A program made the position numbers and the translations under genes. The notes under the pieces are model-generated. The model ran no database searches, was not told where the DNA came from, and saw only the letters and a program-made list of their open reading frames with translations. From assembly GCA_021732785.1 (NCBI GenBank), contig JAKFUG010000020.1:1-32203 (forward strand): a stretch of 32,203 nucleotides of DNA, read 5' to 3'. Of this stretch, positions 23,990 through 32,203 are shown one piece after another (position 1 is the first letter of the stretch; every line of letters begins with the position of its first letter). This DNA comes from Planctomycetaceae bacterium. Lineage in GTDB: Bacteria; Planctomycetota; Planctomycetia; Planctomycetales; Planctomycetaceae.

Positions 23990-25678
23990 TCAATAGAGAA
24001 CGATCGCGCGGCCGGGACCGCCGTGGCAGTCGCGGACTTTGACGGCGGCGAACAGGAAGTAAACTTCTTGGCTCGCGGGGATGCTGCCGATGTTGTGGAG
24101 GAATTCGACGCCGACCATTTCGTTGCTGCCGAGGGCCCAGTACGTCATCAAAGCCCGACGCGGGTCAACCCCGCCGAGGTCCGGGGCATCGGTGGCTACG
24201 CAGCGAACGCCCTTGGTTTTCAAATAGGCGACGGCATCAGCCCCGAGTGCGGGCCAGCCTTCGCTCTTGCCTTGCAGCGGATCGACCCACACTCCGGCAT
24301 CATTCGGCTGCGGTTTCAGGTGCGTATCGAGATGCCCCGTGCGGAACAGGACGACATCGCCTGGCTTCAAATCACCGCTGGTCTTTTCCGCGGTTTGAAT
24401 GTGCGCCGGGGTGATCTCAGGCGATGCAGGCCACGACTTCTTATCAGTGGAACCCACCAGCGAGCGGACATCAATGACCCGCAACCGGCCGCATGTCCAC
24501 GACAATGGCACGTTCTCCGTCGTCATATCGCTATGGCCACGCGGGCCGTATTTCTTCTCGTATTCTTCCAACCAACCGCGGACTTCCGGGGCGTACTCCG
24601 GTTTCACTCCCGTCGGCGGCAGCGCATACGATGGCGGCACGAGATGCGTCCCGGCCATCGCATCCATCAAATGCGTGTGATGCCACAGGTCGAGATACTC
24701 GGAATAGAGAAAGTCCACTTTCAGATACACCTGCCGGTGATGCCCGGTCCCGATCCCCGGCGATGTGAGCGGCATCTTCGGTGAAAGCGTCGGCGAGAGA
24801 TCAACCACGCGCTTGTTTTTGCACGCTTTGATCAGCCGTTTTGGCAAGTCGCCGCCGACAATCGAGAACGCGCGACCTTCGCTGTACGGACCACCTTCGT
24901 GCCTGGGTGCGAGCAGACAATAAAATGCGCCGGTCGGCGGCAGCGCGGCGAGATTTGTCGCGCTTTCGGTCCAGATCATGCCGTACTTCAAACCGGCGTA
25001 ATGCGTCGGTTCCGCGAGATCGGGCAGCGGTCCCATGCTGGCGCTGTCGGTGCCCAGCGTCAACACGCCGCGCTGGCCGAGGAGTTCCATACAATCGGGA
25101 TCGGGGTCGGGATAGCCGGGGGCTTTGCGGTCCAGCGCATCGGCGATGAACCGGCTGCCTTCGGGACCAGGGCGATAGTATTTATCCGAGTAATCGCTGC
25201 GAAAGAGGACGACATCACCAAACCGGACCGGGCGATGTTGTTTCTCGAAACGAACGACATGTTCCGGTTTAACGAGTGGGCTGACTCCCTTTGCGGCTTG
25301 ATCGAGCAGATCGCGGACATCGACGACGCACGCTTCGCCACCGAATTGCCACGGTTCGATTTTATCCGTGTAAGCGAGTCCCAGCGGCCCCGATTTTTCG
25401 CGTTTCAATTCGGGCCGCGCGACGGAGTGCGGCGGGACATCCAACTGCGTGCCGGTGTTCCCGTCGATGAGCAACACATCCACGTTGTAAGGCGATATGG
25501 GTCCGATGACCCGTTCGTGCATCAACTTGAACCGCGGAAACGGTGCCGAGGGCCAAGTGCTCGGGTATTCCGGTGCGATGAGCAGGGAATGGTCGATCAA
25601 TTCCTGAGCGGCAACCATTCCGCTGATCAGAACATGAAAGCACACCATCACCGAACGCGTGGCCAAGGGGATTTGCAT
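23990..25678 (-). CDS. Secreted double-domain cyclase (kynurenine formamidase-like fold)
   Basis: This 562-aa protein has a signal peptide (about 1-24, ending MVAAQ) and two tandem cyclase-family domains (PF04199 type), ~26-278 and ~290-562. The family motif is HxGTHxDxPxH. Domain 1 reads N74-TGT-Q78-L-D80-VPP-H84, keeping Asp and the last His. Domain 2 reads M341-AGT-H345-L-V347-PPS-Y351, keeping only the middle His. Both halves share the later pattern VGDVVLFR/PGDVVLFR, then a TDSAS or TDAPD turn, and an EGGP/HGGP end. Most family members are single-domain amidases or lactonases of ~210-260 aa, so this is a fusion or duplication with decayed, complementary metal sites. The substrate is unknown. 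The gene starts a block with the transporter, SDR and AhpD-like genes. Confidence 0.78.
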   Translation of the reverse strand: MQIPLATRSVMVCFHVLISGMVAAQELIDHSLLIAPEYPSTWPSAPFPRFKLMHERVIGPISPYNVDVLLIDGNTGTQLDVPPHSVARPELKREKSGPLGLAYTDKIEPWQFGGEACVVDVRDLLDQAAKGVSPLVKPEHVVRFEKQHRPVRFGDVVLFRSDYSDKYYRPGPEGSRFIADALDRKAPGYPDPDPDCMELLGQRGVLTLGTDSASMGPLPDLAEPTHYAGLKYGMIWTESATNLAALPPTGAFYCLLAPRHEGGPYSEGRAFSIVGGDLPKRLIKACKNKRVVDLSPTLSPKMPLTSPGIGTGHHRQVYLKVDFLYSEYLDLWHHTHLMDAMAGTHLVPPSYALPPTGVKPEYAPEVRGWLEEYEKKYGPRGHSDMTTENVPLSWTCGRLRVIDVRSLVGSTDKKSWPASPEITPAHIQTAEKTSGDLKPGDVVLFRTGHLDTHLKPQPNDAGVWVDPLQGKSEGWPALGADAVAYLKTKGVRCVATDAPDLGGVDPRRALMTYWALGSNEMVGVEFLHNIGSIPASQEVYFLFAAVKVRDCHGGPGRAIVLY

Positions 25679-25752
25679 GATGTCCGCCGTGAGGGGATTT
25701 CGCTTTTATTTATGGAGTATTTGTTTGAACTTTTCGCATGGACGTAAACTCC

Positions 25753-25872
25753 GGTCCCCTCGCCCCCGTCCGCGGGGGAGAGGGTGAGGGTGAGGGGGCG
25801 TATTGAAACGCGCGGGCCTCCTCAACCGGGCTGTCAGCCACCTTCTCCCCCGCGGACGGGGGAGAAGGGACC
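25753..25872. repeat. 34-nt GC-rich inverted repeat
   Basis: The arms 25753-25786 and 25839-25872 are reverse complements over 34 nt with a few mismatches; the core CCCCCGTCCGCGGGGGAGA is perfect. They are 52 nt apart. It fills the gap between the 2-hydroxyacid dehydrogenase gene and the downstream cyclase gene, and could separate their transcripts. The sequence type (runs of G around GTGAGGGTGAGG) resembles a widespread intergenic palindrome of GC-rich bacteria. Confidence 0.75.
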
Positions 25873-25905
25873 ACTTCCGCGCAGTACATGACGGATTCTC
25901 ATCGT

Positions 25906-26865
25906 TTACTTCACACCATTCACGACGTTCGGCAACGCTTCGCCATGTAACGCCATCGCGGCGAGTTTGGCGGCGGTTTCGCGTAGCGTGCGGACGGCTT
26001 TGGGGCTGGCCGAGGCGATGTGCGATGCCGTGATCACGTTCGGCAACGACCGCAACGGGCTGTCGAGCGGGATCGGCTCCGGGTCGCAAACGTCGATCGC
26101 GGCGGCACTCAATTGACCGGACTGCAACGCCGTCACAAAGGCCGCGGTGTCAATCAAATCGCCGCGGGCCAGATTGATCACGATCGCGCCGCGCTTCATT
26201 TTTCCCAGCGATTCGGCATTGAGGAGCTTCCGTGTCTGCGGCGTCGACGGGCAGTGCAGCGTCACAATATCGGACTGAGCCAGCAATTCTTCGAGCGTGA
26301 CGGGTTCGCAACCCACCGCGCGAATGGCATCCGCTGGGACCACCGGATCGAACACCAATCGCCGGCACTTGAACGGTGCGAGACGAGCAATCACTTCGCG
26401 GCCGATGCGACCGAACCCCACGATCCCAACGGTTTGATCGCGCATCGTCCGCATCTGCTCCAGCGCCGGCACCAGTCCCCATTTGCCGTCACGGATCTGC
26501 AAGGTGTTCGGGACAACCTGCCGCGTGGTGGCCAGGATGAACGCCAGCGTATGATCGGCGACTTCATCAATGCAGTAATCGGGGACATTGCAGACGGGAA
26601 TGCCCTTTACGCGGGCGGCTTCCAGGTCGACGTTATCGACGCCGATGCCATAGCGGACAATCACGCGGGCCTTTTGCATCGCGGCGATGACCTCCGCTTT
26701 GATCGGCGCGAACTGCGTGATCACCGCATCGGCTTGTGCCACCAGCGGGATCAGCGTCTCCGCGGTTTTGCACTGGCCGCTTTGAAAATCGGCAAGCGGC
26801 CGCAAAATCGTTTCTTCGAGGTGCAGATCGGGAAACGAGAAATCGGTGACCACAACGAGGGGCAT
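25906..26865 (-). CDS. D-isomer 2-hydroxyacid dehydrogenase (CtBP-like)
   Basis: This 319-aa NAD-dependent oxidoreductase belongs to the phosphoglycerate dehydrogenase/C-terminal-binding-protein group. The NAD motif GFGRIG is at 150-155, followed by the NAD-specific Asp173. The catalytic set is complete: Arg234 in INLARG, Glu263 in DVCDPEP and His282 in ASHIAS. The substrate-binding N-terminal part holds VRYGIGVDNVDL (70-81). It reduces a 2-oxo acid or oxidises a D-2-hydroxyacid; the exact substrate cannot be read from sequence. It is the most upstream gene of the minus-strand cluster, but a palindromic repeat and 227 nt lie between it and the cyclase gene, so co-transcription is uncertain. 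It diverges from the amidohydrolase gene. Confidence 0.88.
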   Translation of the reverse strand: MPLVVVTDFSFPDLHLEETILRPLADFQSGQCKTAETLIPLVAQADAVITQFAPIKAEVIAAMQKARVIVRYGIGVDNVDLEAARVKGIPVCNVPDYCIDEVADHTLAFILATTRQVVPNTLQIRDGKWGLVPALEQMRTMRDQTVGIVGFGRIGREVIARLAPFKCRRLVFDPVVPADAIRAVGCEPVTLEELLAQSDIVTLHCPSTPQTRKLLNAESLGKMKRGAIVINLARGDLIDTAAFVTALQSGQLSAAAIDVCDPEPIPLDSPLRSLPNVITASHIASASPKAVRTLRETAAKLAAMALHGEALPNVVNGVK

Positions 26866-26959
26866 AGCACGCCTTCGCAGAATCCGCAGGGAAGTTGCAT
26901 CAAGATGAAGGGATTGAACGACAATCTATGCCGTGGCAACTGAGGTCGCAAGGAAATGG

Positions 26960-27089
26960 AATCCGAATCTCGAAATCCGCAGGAAGCACGAAATTCAAAA
27001 GAGAGCAACGGGGAAAACAAGCCATGGGATCGATCCCGTTTCGACATTTTCCGATTTGCGGATTTCCTTCGGATTTCGAGATTCGGATT
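26960..27089. repeat. 24-nt inverted repeat in the divergent spacer
   Basis: The arms 26960-26983 and 27066-27089 are reverse complements over 24 nt with one mismatch (AATCCGAATCTCGAAATCCG core), separated by 82 nt. The inner sequence also alternates related AAATTC and GGATTTC motifs. It lies upstream of the amidohydrolase gene and creates a spurious in-frame N-terminal extension of that gene. Confidence 0.75.
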
Positions 27090-27144
27090 TTGGGTTTTCG
27101 CCCTATTTTGCCACAATGTCGACATTCCCATCGGAGTTTCTCCC

Positions 27145-27969
27145 ATGCCGTTCGTGCGACGATTGTTACTGACCTCGTGGTTGCTCATCACACTGGCAAT
27201 CCCCGTGTTGGCGCAGGAGCCGCCCCAATTTCTGCGGATTGAAGTCGGCGAGTTGCCCTTCGTGTTGTCGGCACCGCATGGCGGAAAACTGGATTTGCCG
27301 AATGTCCCAGAGCGAACCGGAGCAGGTTTGAAAGACGGCCCGGGAGGGTTCGTGACCAGCCGCGATTCGGGGACGGAAGAACTGGCGATCGAAGTCGCAG
27401 CGGAGATCAAACGCCGGTATGGCAAGCCCGCGCATCTGGTGGTCAATCGCGTGCATCGCAAATACTGCGACCCCAATCGCCCGGAAAAAGAAGCGTACGA
27501 CAGCGATGGCGGTAAAGCCCATTTCGAGGCTTATCACGCCGCGATGAAAGCCGCGTGTGAAGAGACTCAAAAGACCTTCCAGCGCGGATTGGTGCTCGAT
27601 TTACACGGACAGGGAACTTCGGCGGTCACGGTTTACCGCGGCACTCAAAACGGGAAGACGGTGACGCTGCTTCGCGAACGTTTTGGTGACGCCGCGAATA
27701 CCGGCCCCGAAAGTCTGTTCGGTCTGCTCAAAACTCATGGCTGGACGGTCCATCCCCAACCCCTGGGTGACAAGGAACAGGCCGGCTTTAATGGCGGCCC
27801 CATCGTCCGCACCTACGGCGATCCACAGGCCTACGGTCTCGACGCGATGCAACTCGAATTCGGCAGCAACTATCGCGTGGCATCGGCACGGAAAGCAACA
27901 GCAAAAGTCCTGGTCGATGCGCTGATCGTTTATGGCAAAAATTACCTCAATCTGCCCGAACCGAAGTGA
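27145..27969 (+). CDS. Secreted N-formylglutamate amidohydrolase-like protein
   Basis: This 274-aa protein has a signal peptide (about 1-24, ending PVLAQ). The mature part follows the N-formylglutamate amidohydrolase family (PF05013): LPFVLSAPHGG (metal-binding His), TSRDSGTEELAIEVAAEI, an N-R-V-H-RKYCDPNRP block, LVLDLHGQG (second His) and a C-terminal LDAMQLEFGSNYR with the expected acidic residue. Such enzymes are zinc-dependent amidases related to carboxypeptidase-fold proteins. A secreted form suggests a small extracellular amide or peptide substrate rather than histidine breakdown. ATG 27145 was chosen for the GGAG about 9 nt upstream and the signal peptide; the frame open to 26956 runs through a repeat. 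No hut genes are nearby. Confidence 0.78.
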   Translation: MPFVRRLLLTSWLLITLAIPVLAQEPPQFLRIEVGELPFVLSAPHGGKLDLPNVPERTGAGLKDGPGGFVTSRDSGTEELAIEVAAEIKRRYGKPAHLVVNRVHRKYCDPNRPEKEAYDSDGGKAHFEAYHAAMKAACEETQKTFQRGLVLDLHGQGTSAVTVYRGTQNGKTVTLLRERFGDAANTGPESLFGLLKTHGWTVHPQPLGDKEQAGFNGGPIVRTYGDPQAYGLDAMQLEFGSNYRVASARKATAKVLVDALIVYGKNYLNLPEPK

Positions 27970-28004
27970 CTGCGACCAACATCGCAATTGGGAGCCTCCC
28001 TGCG

Positions 28005-28033
28005 TTGAGAAACGGCTACGATTCGGGTAAACT
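28005..28033 (+). promoter_or_regulatory. Putative promoter of gyrA
   Basis: TTGAGA (28005-28010) and TAAACT (28028-28033) are separated by exactly 17 nt, matching sigma70-type spacing. The -10 box ends about 105 nt before the chosen gyrA start, leaving a moderate leader. This is a sequence match only. Confidence 0.35.
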
Positions 28034-28138
28034 GACGGACTTCCGGCGAATGGAATGTCAGCGACGAAAATGCTGAATTGGCAATGAGTTGTGACGACTC
28101 GGGCTGCCGGTGGAACGATCGTGTGAGGAGGCTTGCGC

Positions 28139-30907
28139 TTGTCGACCGGTGATGCTGACGAAAATGCCCTTGTTCCCGACGGCCGCATGCTGCCCGTCGC
28201 TATCCAGGACGAGATGCGGACGAGCTACGTCACGTATGCGATGAGCGTGATCATCAGTCGCGCGCTCCCTGACGCGCGCGATGGTCTCAAGCCGTCGCAA
28301 CGCCGCATTCTGGTGGCGATGAACGATCTCAACCTCGGCCCGAGTTCCGGCCGCGTGAAGTGCGCCAAGATCTGCGGCGATACCAGCGGCAACTATCACC
28401 CGCACGGCGAAGGCTCGGTTTATCCCACGCTCGTCCGCATGGCCCAGAACTGGAACATGCGCGAGACCTTGATCGACAAGCAGGGGAACTTCGGTTCGCT
28501 CGCCGGTTTGCCTCCTGCCGCAATGCGATATACCGAAGCGCGCTTGTCCGCCGTCGCCGCGGAGATGCTCGACGATCTCAAACGCGACACCGTCGACTTT
28601 GTTTACACCTACGATCAAAGCCGGCGTGAGCCGGTCGTGCTTCCCAGCCGGTTTCCCAATCTTCTGGTGAATGGTTCCACCGGCATCGCTGTCGGGATGG
28701 CGACGAGCATTCCTCCGCACAATCTCGGCGAGGTATGCGACGGGGTGACCCTCCTGATCGACAATCCCGATTGCACGATCGACGAACTGGTCGAGCTGAT
28801 CCCCGGCCCGGACTTCCCCACCGGCGGCTTGATCTGCGGCAAGTTGGGGGCGAGGCAAGGGTATCTATCCGGCCGGTCGACGGTGACGGTTCGTGCGCGG
28901 ACGCGATTCATCACGGAAAAAAACACCGACATTATCGAGATCAGCGAGATTCCGTATCTCGAAACTCGCGACCGCATCCGTGAGAAACTCGAACAACTTG
29001 TCCGCGATGACAAGATCAAAGGGATCTCGCGGATCATCGATCTCACGGACCGCACGCTGCCGCCGTGGCAAGTCTGTCTGCATGTGGTCATCAAGCGCGA
29101 CGCCGACAAGGAGGTCGTGCTCAATCAACTCTTCCAGTTCTCGCCGCTGCAGTCGACGTTCAGTATGATTATGCTGGCTCTCGTCGGCAGCCGGCCGAAG
29201 CTCCTCACGCTGAAGGACATGCTCGCCGAGTTCCTGCGACACCGCGTGACGGTCATTCGCCGCCGGACGGAATACCAACTCAGCGAAGCCCGCAAGCGGA
29301 AGCACACTGTCGAAGGTCTGCTCATTGCGCAGATCGATCTCGATCAGGTCATCAGCACGATCCGCAACTCGCCAAGCCGGGCCGAAGCGAAAGAGCGCCT
29401 GCAGTTGATTCAGATTCCCGGTCCACTGATCGCGCGGGCGCTGGGTGACGAAGGATACCGCATTTTTCAGGACGAATACGGCGACCGTGAGACGTATTCC
29501 CTGTCGGCGAATCAATCGGAAGCCATCGTCTCGATGCAGCTCGGTTCGCTCGCCAACCTCGAGCGCGAAAAGCTCGGCGATGAGCACGGCCGATTGCTCA
29601 AGGACATCAATGAGTACCTGCGACTGCTCTCCGACGAAGCGAACATCCGGGCTGTGGTCCGCGACGACATGCAGGCGCTGAAGGATAAATACAGCAACAA
29701 GCGCCGCACCGAAATCACCGACGAAGAACTCGGCGACTATGATCGTGAAGCCCTCATCGCCGAAGAGACGATGGTGGTTACGTTGTCGCAGCGCGGCTAT
29801 GTGAAGCGCTTGCCGTTGAACACGTATCAGGCCCAACATCGCGGCGGCAAGGGAATCAAAGGGGCGACCGCGGAAGAAGACGATGCGCTCGCGCACCTCT
29901 TCGTCGCCAGCACGCATGACTGGTTGCTGTTCTTCACGAACACCGGCCGCGTCTTCCGGCAAAAAATCTACGATCTGCCCCTTGGCAGCCGCGTGAGCAA
30001 AGGCCGGGCGGTGGTCAATCTGCTCTCCTTGCAAGAAGGCGAGACCGTCGTCAATTGCGCCGCCACGCGCGATTTCAGCCACGAGTCGTTCCTCATCTTC
30101 GCCACCCGCGGCGGTGTGGTGAAGAAGAGCCGCCTTTCCGACTACGGCAACATCCGCGCCGGCGGCATCATCGCCATCGACCTGCGGGAAGACTCGCTCG
30201 TCGAAGCGCTGATCATCTCCCCGGGCGACAACGTGATGCTCTCGACCGCCAAAGGGATGGCGATCCGCTTCCAGGAATCCGATGCCCGCGCGATGGGTCG
30301 TTCCGCGGGTGGAGTGCGGGGCATTCGGCTCACCAAGGGCGATCACGTCGTGGGCATGGTCGTCGCCGATCCGGCTCTGAGTCTCCTCACCGTCTGCGAG
30401 AACGGCTACGGCAAGCGGACCCCGTTCGGTCTCGGCGGCGAATCCGTCGTCTTAGCCCCCGGCGAGCCGCTGGGGGACACACCCGACGACATCGTCAACG
30501 GCGACGCTATCGCCGACGATGTTCCGGCGGATGAACCGGATGCCGAAGAACTCGCGACGGATGAGTCCGCCGCCGAAGGGGATGCCTCCAACAAGAGCTA
30601 CCGCCGTCAACGCCGCGGCGGTAAGGGCATTCGCGACATCCGCACCACGGATCGCAACGGCCCGGCCATCAAGATCGCCGCCGTAACTGAGGGCGACGAA
30701 GTCCTCCTCGTCACGACGGCAGGAAAAATTCAACGGTTGCGCGTCGTCGACATCAACGAAATCGGCCGCAACACGCAGGGCGTGCGGATCATGCGGCTCG
30801 ACAAGGACGACAAAGTCGCCTCACTGGCCCGCATCCCCGCCGACCTCGTCGACGAAGCCCCGCCGCCGTCACCAGCCGCTCCGGAGGCCGAACCACCGGC
30901 AGTGTGA
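28139..30907 (+). CDS. gyrA: DNA gyrase subunit A
   Basis: This 922-aa gyrase/topoisomerase IV A subunit has the breakage-reunion domain with catalytic Tyr131 in [11 protein letters not shown], and a C-terminal beta-pinwheel opened by a GyrA-box QHRGGKG, which supports gyrase over topoisomerase IV. A second QRRGGKG lies in a later blade. Before it, a ~55-residue acidic insert (from [13 protein letters not shown] on, rich in Asp, Glu and Ala) lengthens the protein beyond E. coli GyrA (875 aa). At quinolone positions Ser83 and Asp87 it has Gly92 and Pro96 (HGEGSVYP). The start is TTG 28139, because AGGAGG lies 7 nt upstream; TTG 28133 is only 1 nt from it. No gyrB lies next to it. Confidence 0.93.
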   Translation: MSTGDADENALVPDGRMLPVAIQDEMRTSYVTYAMSVIISRALPDARDGLKPSQRRILVAMNDLNLGPSSGRVKCAKICGDTSGNYHPHGEGSVYPTLVRMAQNWNMRETLIDKQGNFGSLAGLPPAAMRYTEARLSAVAAEMLDDLKRDTVDFVYTYDQSRREPVVLPSRFPNLLVNGSTGIAVGMATSIPPHNLGEVCDGVTLLIDNPDCTIDELVELIPGPDFPTGGLICGKLGARQGYLSGRSTVTVRARTRFITEKNTDIIEISEIPYLETRDRIREKLEQLVRDDKIKGISRIIDLTDRTLPPWQVCLHVVIKRDADKEVVLNQLFQFSPLQSTFSMIMLALVGSRPKLLTLKDMLAEFLRHRVTVIRRRTEYQLSEARKRKHTVEGLLIAQIDLDQVISTIRNSPSRAEAKERLQLIQIPGPLIARALGDEGYRIFQDEYGDRETYSLSANQSEAIVSMQLGSLANLEREKLGDEHGRLLKDINEYLRLLSDEANIRAVVRDDMQALKDKYSNKRRTEITDEELGDYDREALIAEETMVVTLSQRGYVKRLPLNTYQAQHRGGKGIKGATAEEDDALAHLFVASTHDWLLFFTNTGRVFRQKIYDLPLGSRVSKGRAVVNLLSLQEGETVVNCAATRDFSHESFLIFATRGGVVKKSRLSDYGNIRAGGIIAIDLREDSLVEALIISPGDNVMLSTAKGMAIRFQESDARAMGRSAGGVRGIRLTKGDHVVGMVVADPALSLLTVCENGYGKRTPFGLGGESVVLAPGEPLGDTPDDIVNGDAIADDVPADEPDAEELATDESAAEGDASNKSYRRQRRGGKGIRDIRTTDRNGPAIKIAAVTEGDEVLLVTTAGKIQRLRVVDINEIGRNTQGVRIMRLDKDDKVASLARIPADLVDEAPPPSPAAPEAEPPAV

Positions 30908-30984
30908 TTTCGTTCCCACGCTGTGGGCTCAATTGGTTATGATTGATTCGAGGGACAAACCCGCCCGTTCGGAGAATCACCGTC

Positions 30985-31806
30985 ATGCCCATTCACGATT
31001 GGACCCGCGTCACGGCGGGTATCTTTCACGACTTTCACCAAGGGTGGACGATCGAGCTCCGGACGGCGTTAAATGCTGGGGGATTGCCTCCCGGTTATTT
31101 TGCGATGGTCGAGCAGTACACCGGTAATGAATACCCGGATGTCGTCGCGCTGGAATGGCAATCGAAGGGCGGGCGCACGCGTCCCGTCGGAACCGGTGTT
31201 GCCGTGGCAGAAAAACCGCCGCAGGCTCGTTTCATTAGTGCCACCGAAGTTGATACATACGTCCGCAAAGCAAACCGCGTGGTCATCAAGCATCCGGCGG
31301 GAGAAGTCGTCGCGGTGATCGAAATCGTGTCGCCGGGTAACAAACACAGCCGGATGGCATTGCTGGATTTCGTGAGAAAATCGCAAGACTTATTGCGGCG
31401 CGGCATTCATCTGCTGGTGATCGATCTCTTCCCGCCGACGCCGCGCGATCCGCAGGGAATTCATAAGGAAATCTGGGATGAATTCCTCGACGAACCGTTC
31501 GAGTTGCCCGCGGACAAGCCGCTGACCATCGCGGCGTATTCCGCCGATCTGCCACGGACGGCCTACGTCGAACCGGTTGCTGTCGGAGACGCGCTCCCTT
31601 CCGGCATGCCGATCTTTCTCAGCCCCGGCACTTATATCCCGGCTCCATTGGAAGTGACCTATCAATCCACATGGGATAAGGTCCAGGGCAATTGCATGTT
31701 AAACCGCGGAAAAAGCGGTCCAAATTTGTTCGAGGACGTCCTCGTCCCAGCCGGCGCGGAGTCGTTTGCCGCGGATGTTGTCTTTGACCGAAGTGTCGCG
31801 CTGTAA
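30985..31806 (+). pseudogene. DUF4058 family protein truncated by an insertion sequence
   Basis: The gene starts at ATG 30985 with GGAG about 10 nt upstream. It reads as a DUF4058 protein, a family abundant in planctomycetes and cyanobacteria: PIHDWTRVTAGIFHDFH at the start, then VVIKHPAGEVVAVIEIVSPGNKHS, HLLVIDLFPPTPRDP and PLEVTYQSTWD. After TYQSTWD, at about 31684, the frame enters the end of an ISAs1-type element and stops at 31806, so the last ~40 residues are encoded by the element. The native C-terminus (perhaps 15-30 residues) is lost. The function of the family is unknown; the conserved IEIVSPGNK block resembles a nuclease-like core, but that is only a suggestion. Whether the chimeric protein folds is open. 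Confidence 0.75.
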
Positions 31807-32203
31807 AATGTTGAGCGCCAGGCGGCGCAACGACGCGGAGATGTCCGGGGCGCTGCCGCGGCGAATGCGGCTGGCGTCTTCTGTAAAAGTGACATCAAGG
31901 ACGTGGTGCAGACTGTTCTCGATCCCCCAGTGGCCGCGGATGTGCGCGGCCAGCGCGCGGACCTTCGGCGCGTGGCTGCTGATGTAGTACGCCACCTCCA
32001 GCGACTCTTTGTCGCTCTCGGTTCGCTGACGAAAGACCATGATCAGCGACTGCAAGCCCGGCCAGCGCTTCAGAGTTTTCTTGTCGGCTGCCGTGGCTTC
32101 CAGCACGTAGTATTGTCGTCGTTCATCCCGACCGTGCGAGCGGGCTTTCGTCACCAGCCGCGTGAGTCCTTTCCCTTTGAAGCCCGCTTCGGCGCAGGCT
32201 TCG
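31684..32203 (-). mobile_element. ISAs1-family insertion sequence, one end (continues past window)
   Basis: The DUF4058 coding sequence breaks at about 31684, where CAGGGCAATTGCATG begins, a plausible ISAs1-type terminal repeat. The transposase stop lies 15 nt inside it, and the gene reads toward this end. The other end and the target duplication are outside the window. Confidence 0.7.
31699..32203 (-). CDS. ISAs1-family transposase, C-terminal part (5' end outside window)
   Basis: The frame runs off the right edge and stops at 31699, giving about 168 residues. It ends with the ISAs1-type signature HWGIENSLHHVLDVTFTEDA, then RIRRGSAPDISASLRRLALN and DNIRGKRLRAGWDED. The Glu of GIENSLH is the expected last catalytic acid of the DDE-type site. 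The part visible here has no frameshift or stop. An internal GTG at 32154 is not the true start, because matching sequence (LTRLVTKARSHGRDE) continues upstream. It catalyses element transposition. Confidence 0.9.
   Translation of the reverse strand, partial: EACAEAGFKGKGLTRLVTKARSHGRDERRQYYVLEATAADKKTLKRWPGLQSLIMVFRQRTESDKESLEVAYYISSHAPKVRALAAHIRGHWGIENSLHHVLDVTFTEDASRIRRGSAPDISASLRRLALNILQRDTSVKDNIRGKRLRAGWDEDVLEQIWTAFSAV

Noticed and set aside
26956-27144. N-terminal extension of the amidohydrolase frame
   Set aside because: It is made of the 24-nt inverted repeat; a signal peptide and a GGAG site support ATG 27145.
28865-30346. 493-codon minus-strand frame within gyrA
   Set aside because: It lies wholly antisense to gyrA; its composition (rich in Arg, His, Gln and Asp) is typical of a GC-rich shadow frame.

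Overview
The window looks like part of a Planctomycetota chromosome, most likely from the class Planctomycetia. This is inferred from gene content: a DUF1501 Tat-exported protein, a PVC-type membrane dehydrogenase fused to cytochrome c, a DUF4058 protein, an ScpB with a lineage-typical N-terminal extension, a PQQ-type propeller protein that begins its mature part with a W-x-x-FRGPDG motif, and many interspersed palindromic repeats. GC content is high. No rRNA, tRNA or CRISPR array was seen.

Left part (1-9573). The window opens inside the 3' end of an IS1182-type transposase. Next comes a signalling pair: a soluble hybrid histidine kinase with an N-terminal excisionase-like HTH and five PAS domains, followed by a receiver protein with an RsbW-like ATPase. 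A DinG-type helicase and a lipoprotein with its own promoter follow. From 7882 to 9573 lies a decayed accessory stretch. It holds an intact antitoxin-like gene overlapping a MazF/PemK toxin that is cut off after about 35 codons, a second 59-nt mazF remnant, an unknown 185-aa protein and several palindromes.

Middle (9574-20855). This holds a DUF1501 protein, the MgtE magnesium channel, ScpB overlapping a membrane-anchored planctomycete protein, the large PVC cytochrome c protein, a secreted PRC-barrel protein with a Pro-rich tail, and a secreted beta-propeller protein. Most of the longer intergenic spaces hold large inverted repeats.

Right part (20868-32203). A minus-strand cluster reads (5' to 3') 2-hydroxyacid dehydrogenase, secreted double-domain cyclase, Nramp-related transporter, SDR, AhpD-like protein. 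Four of these five carry unusual changes in family motifs: the cyclase halves have complementary losses of metal ligands, the transporter lacks the DPGN/MPH metal motifs, the SDR has Met in place of the catalytic Lys, and the AhpD-like protein has a shifted cysteine pair. This cluster is the best candidate for an undescribed pathway. A divergent secreted N-formylglutamate amidohydrolase-like protein and gyrA follow. The GyrA differs from the quinolone-sensitive consensus at both key positions. The window ends with a DUF4058 gene cut by an ISAs1-family element whose transposase runs off the end.

Functions rest on motif recognition by eye. No homology search was run.
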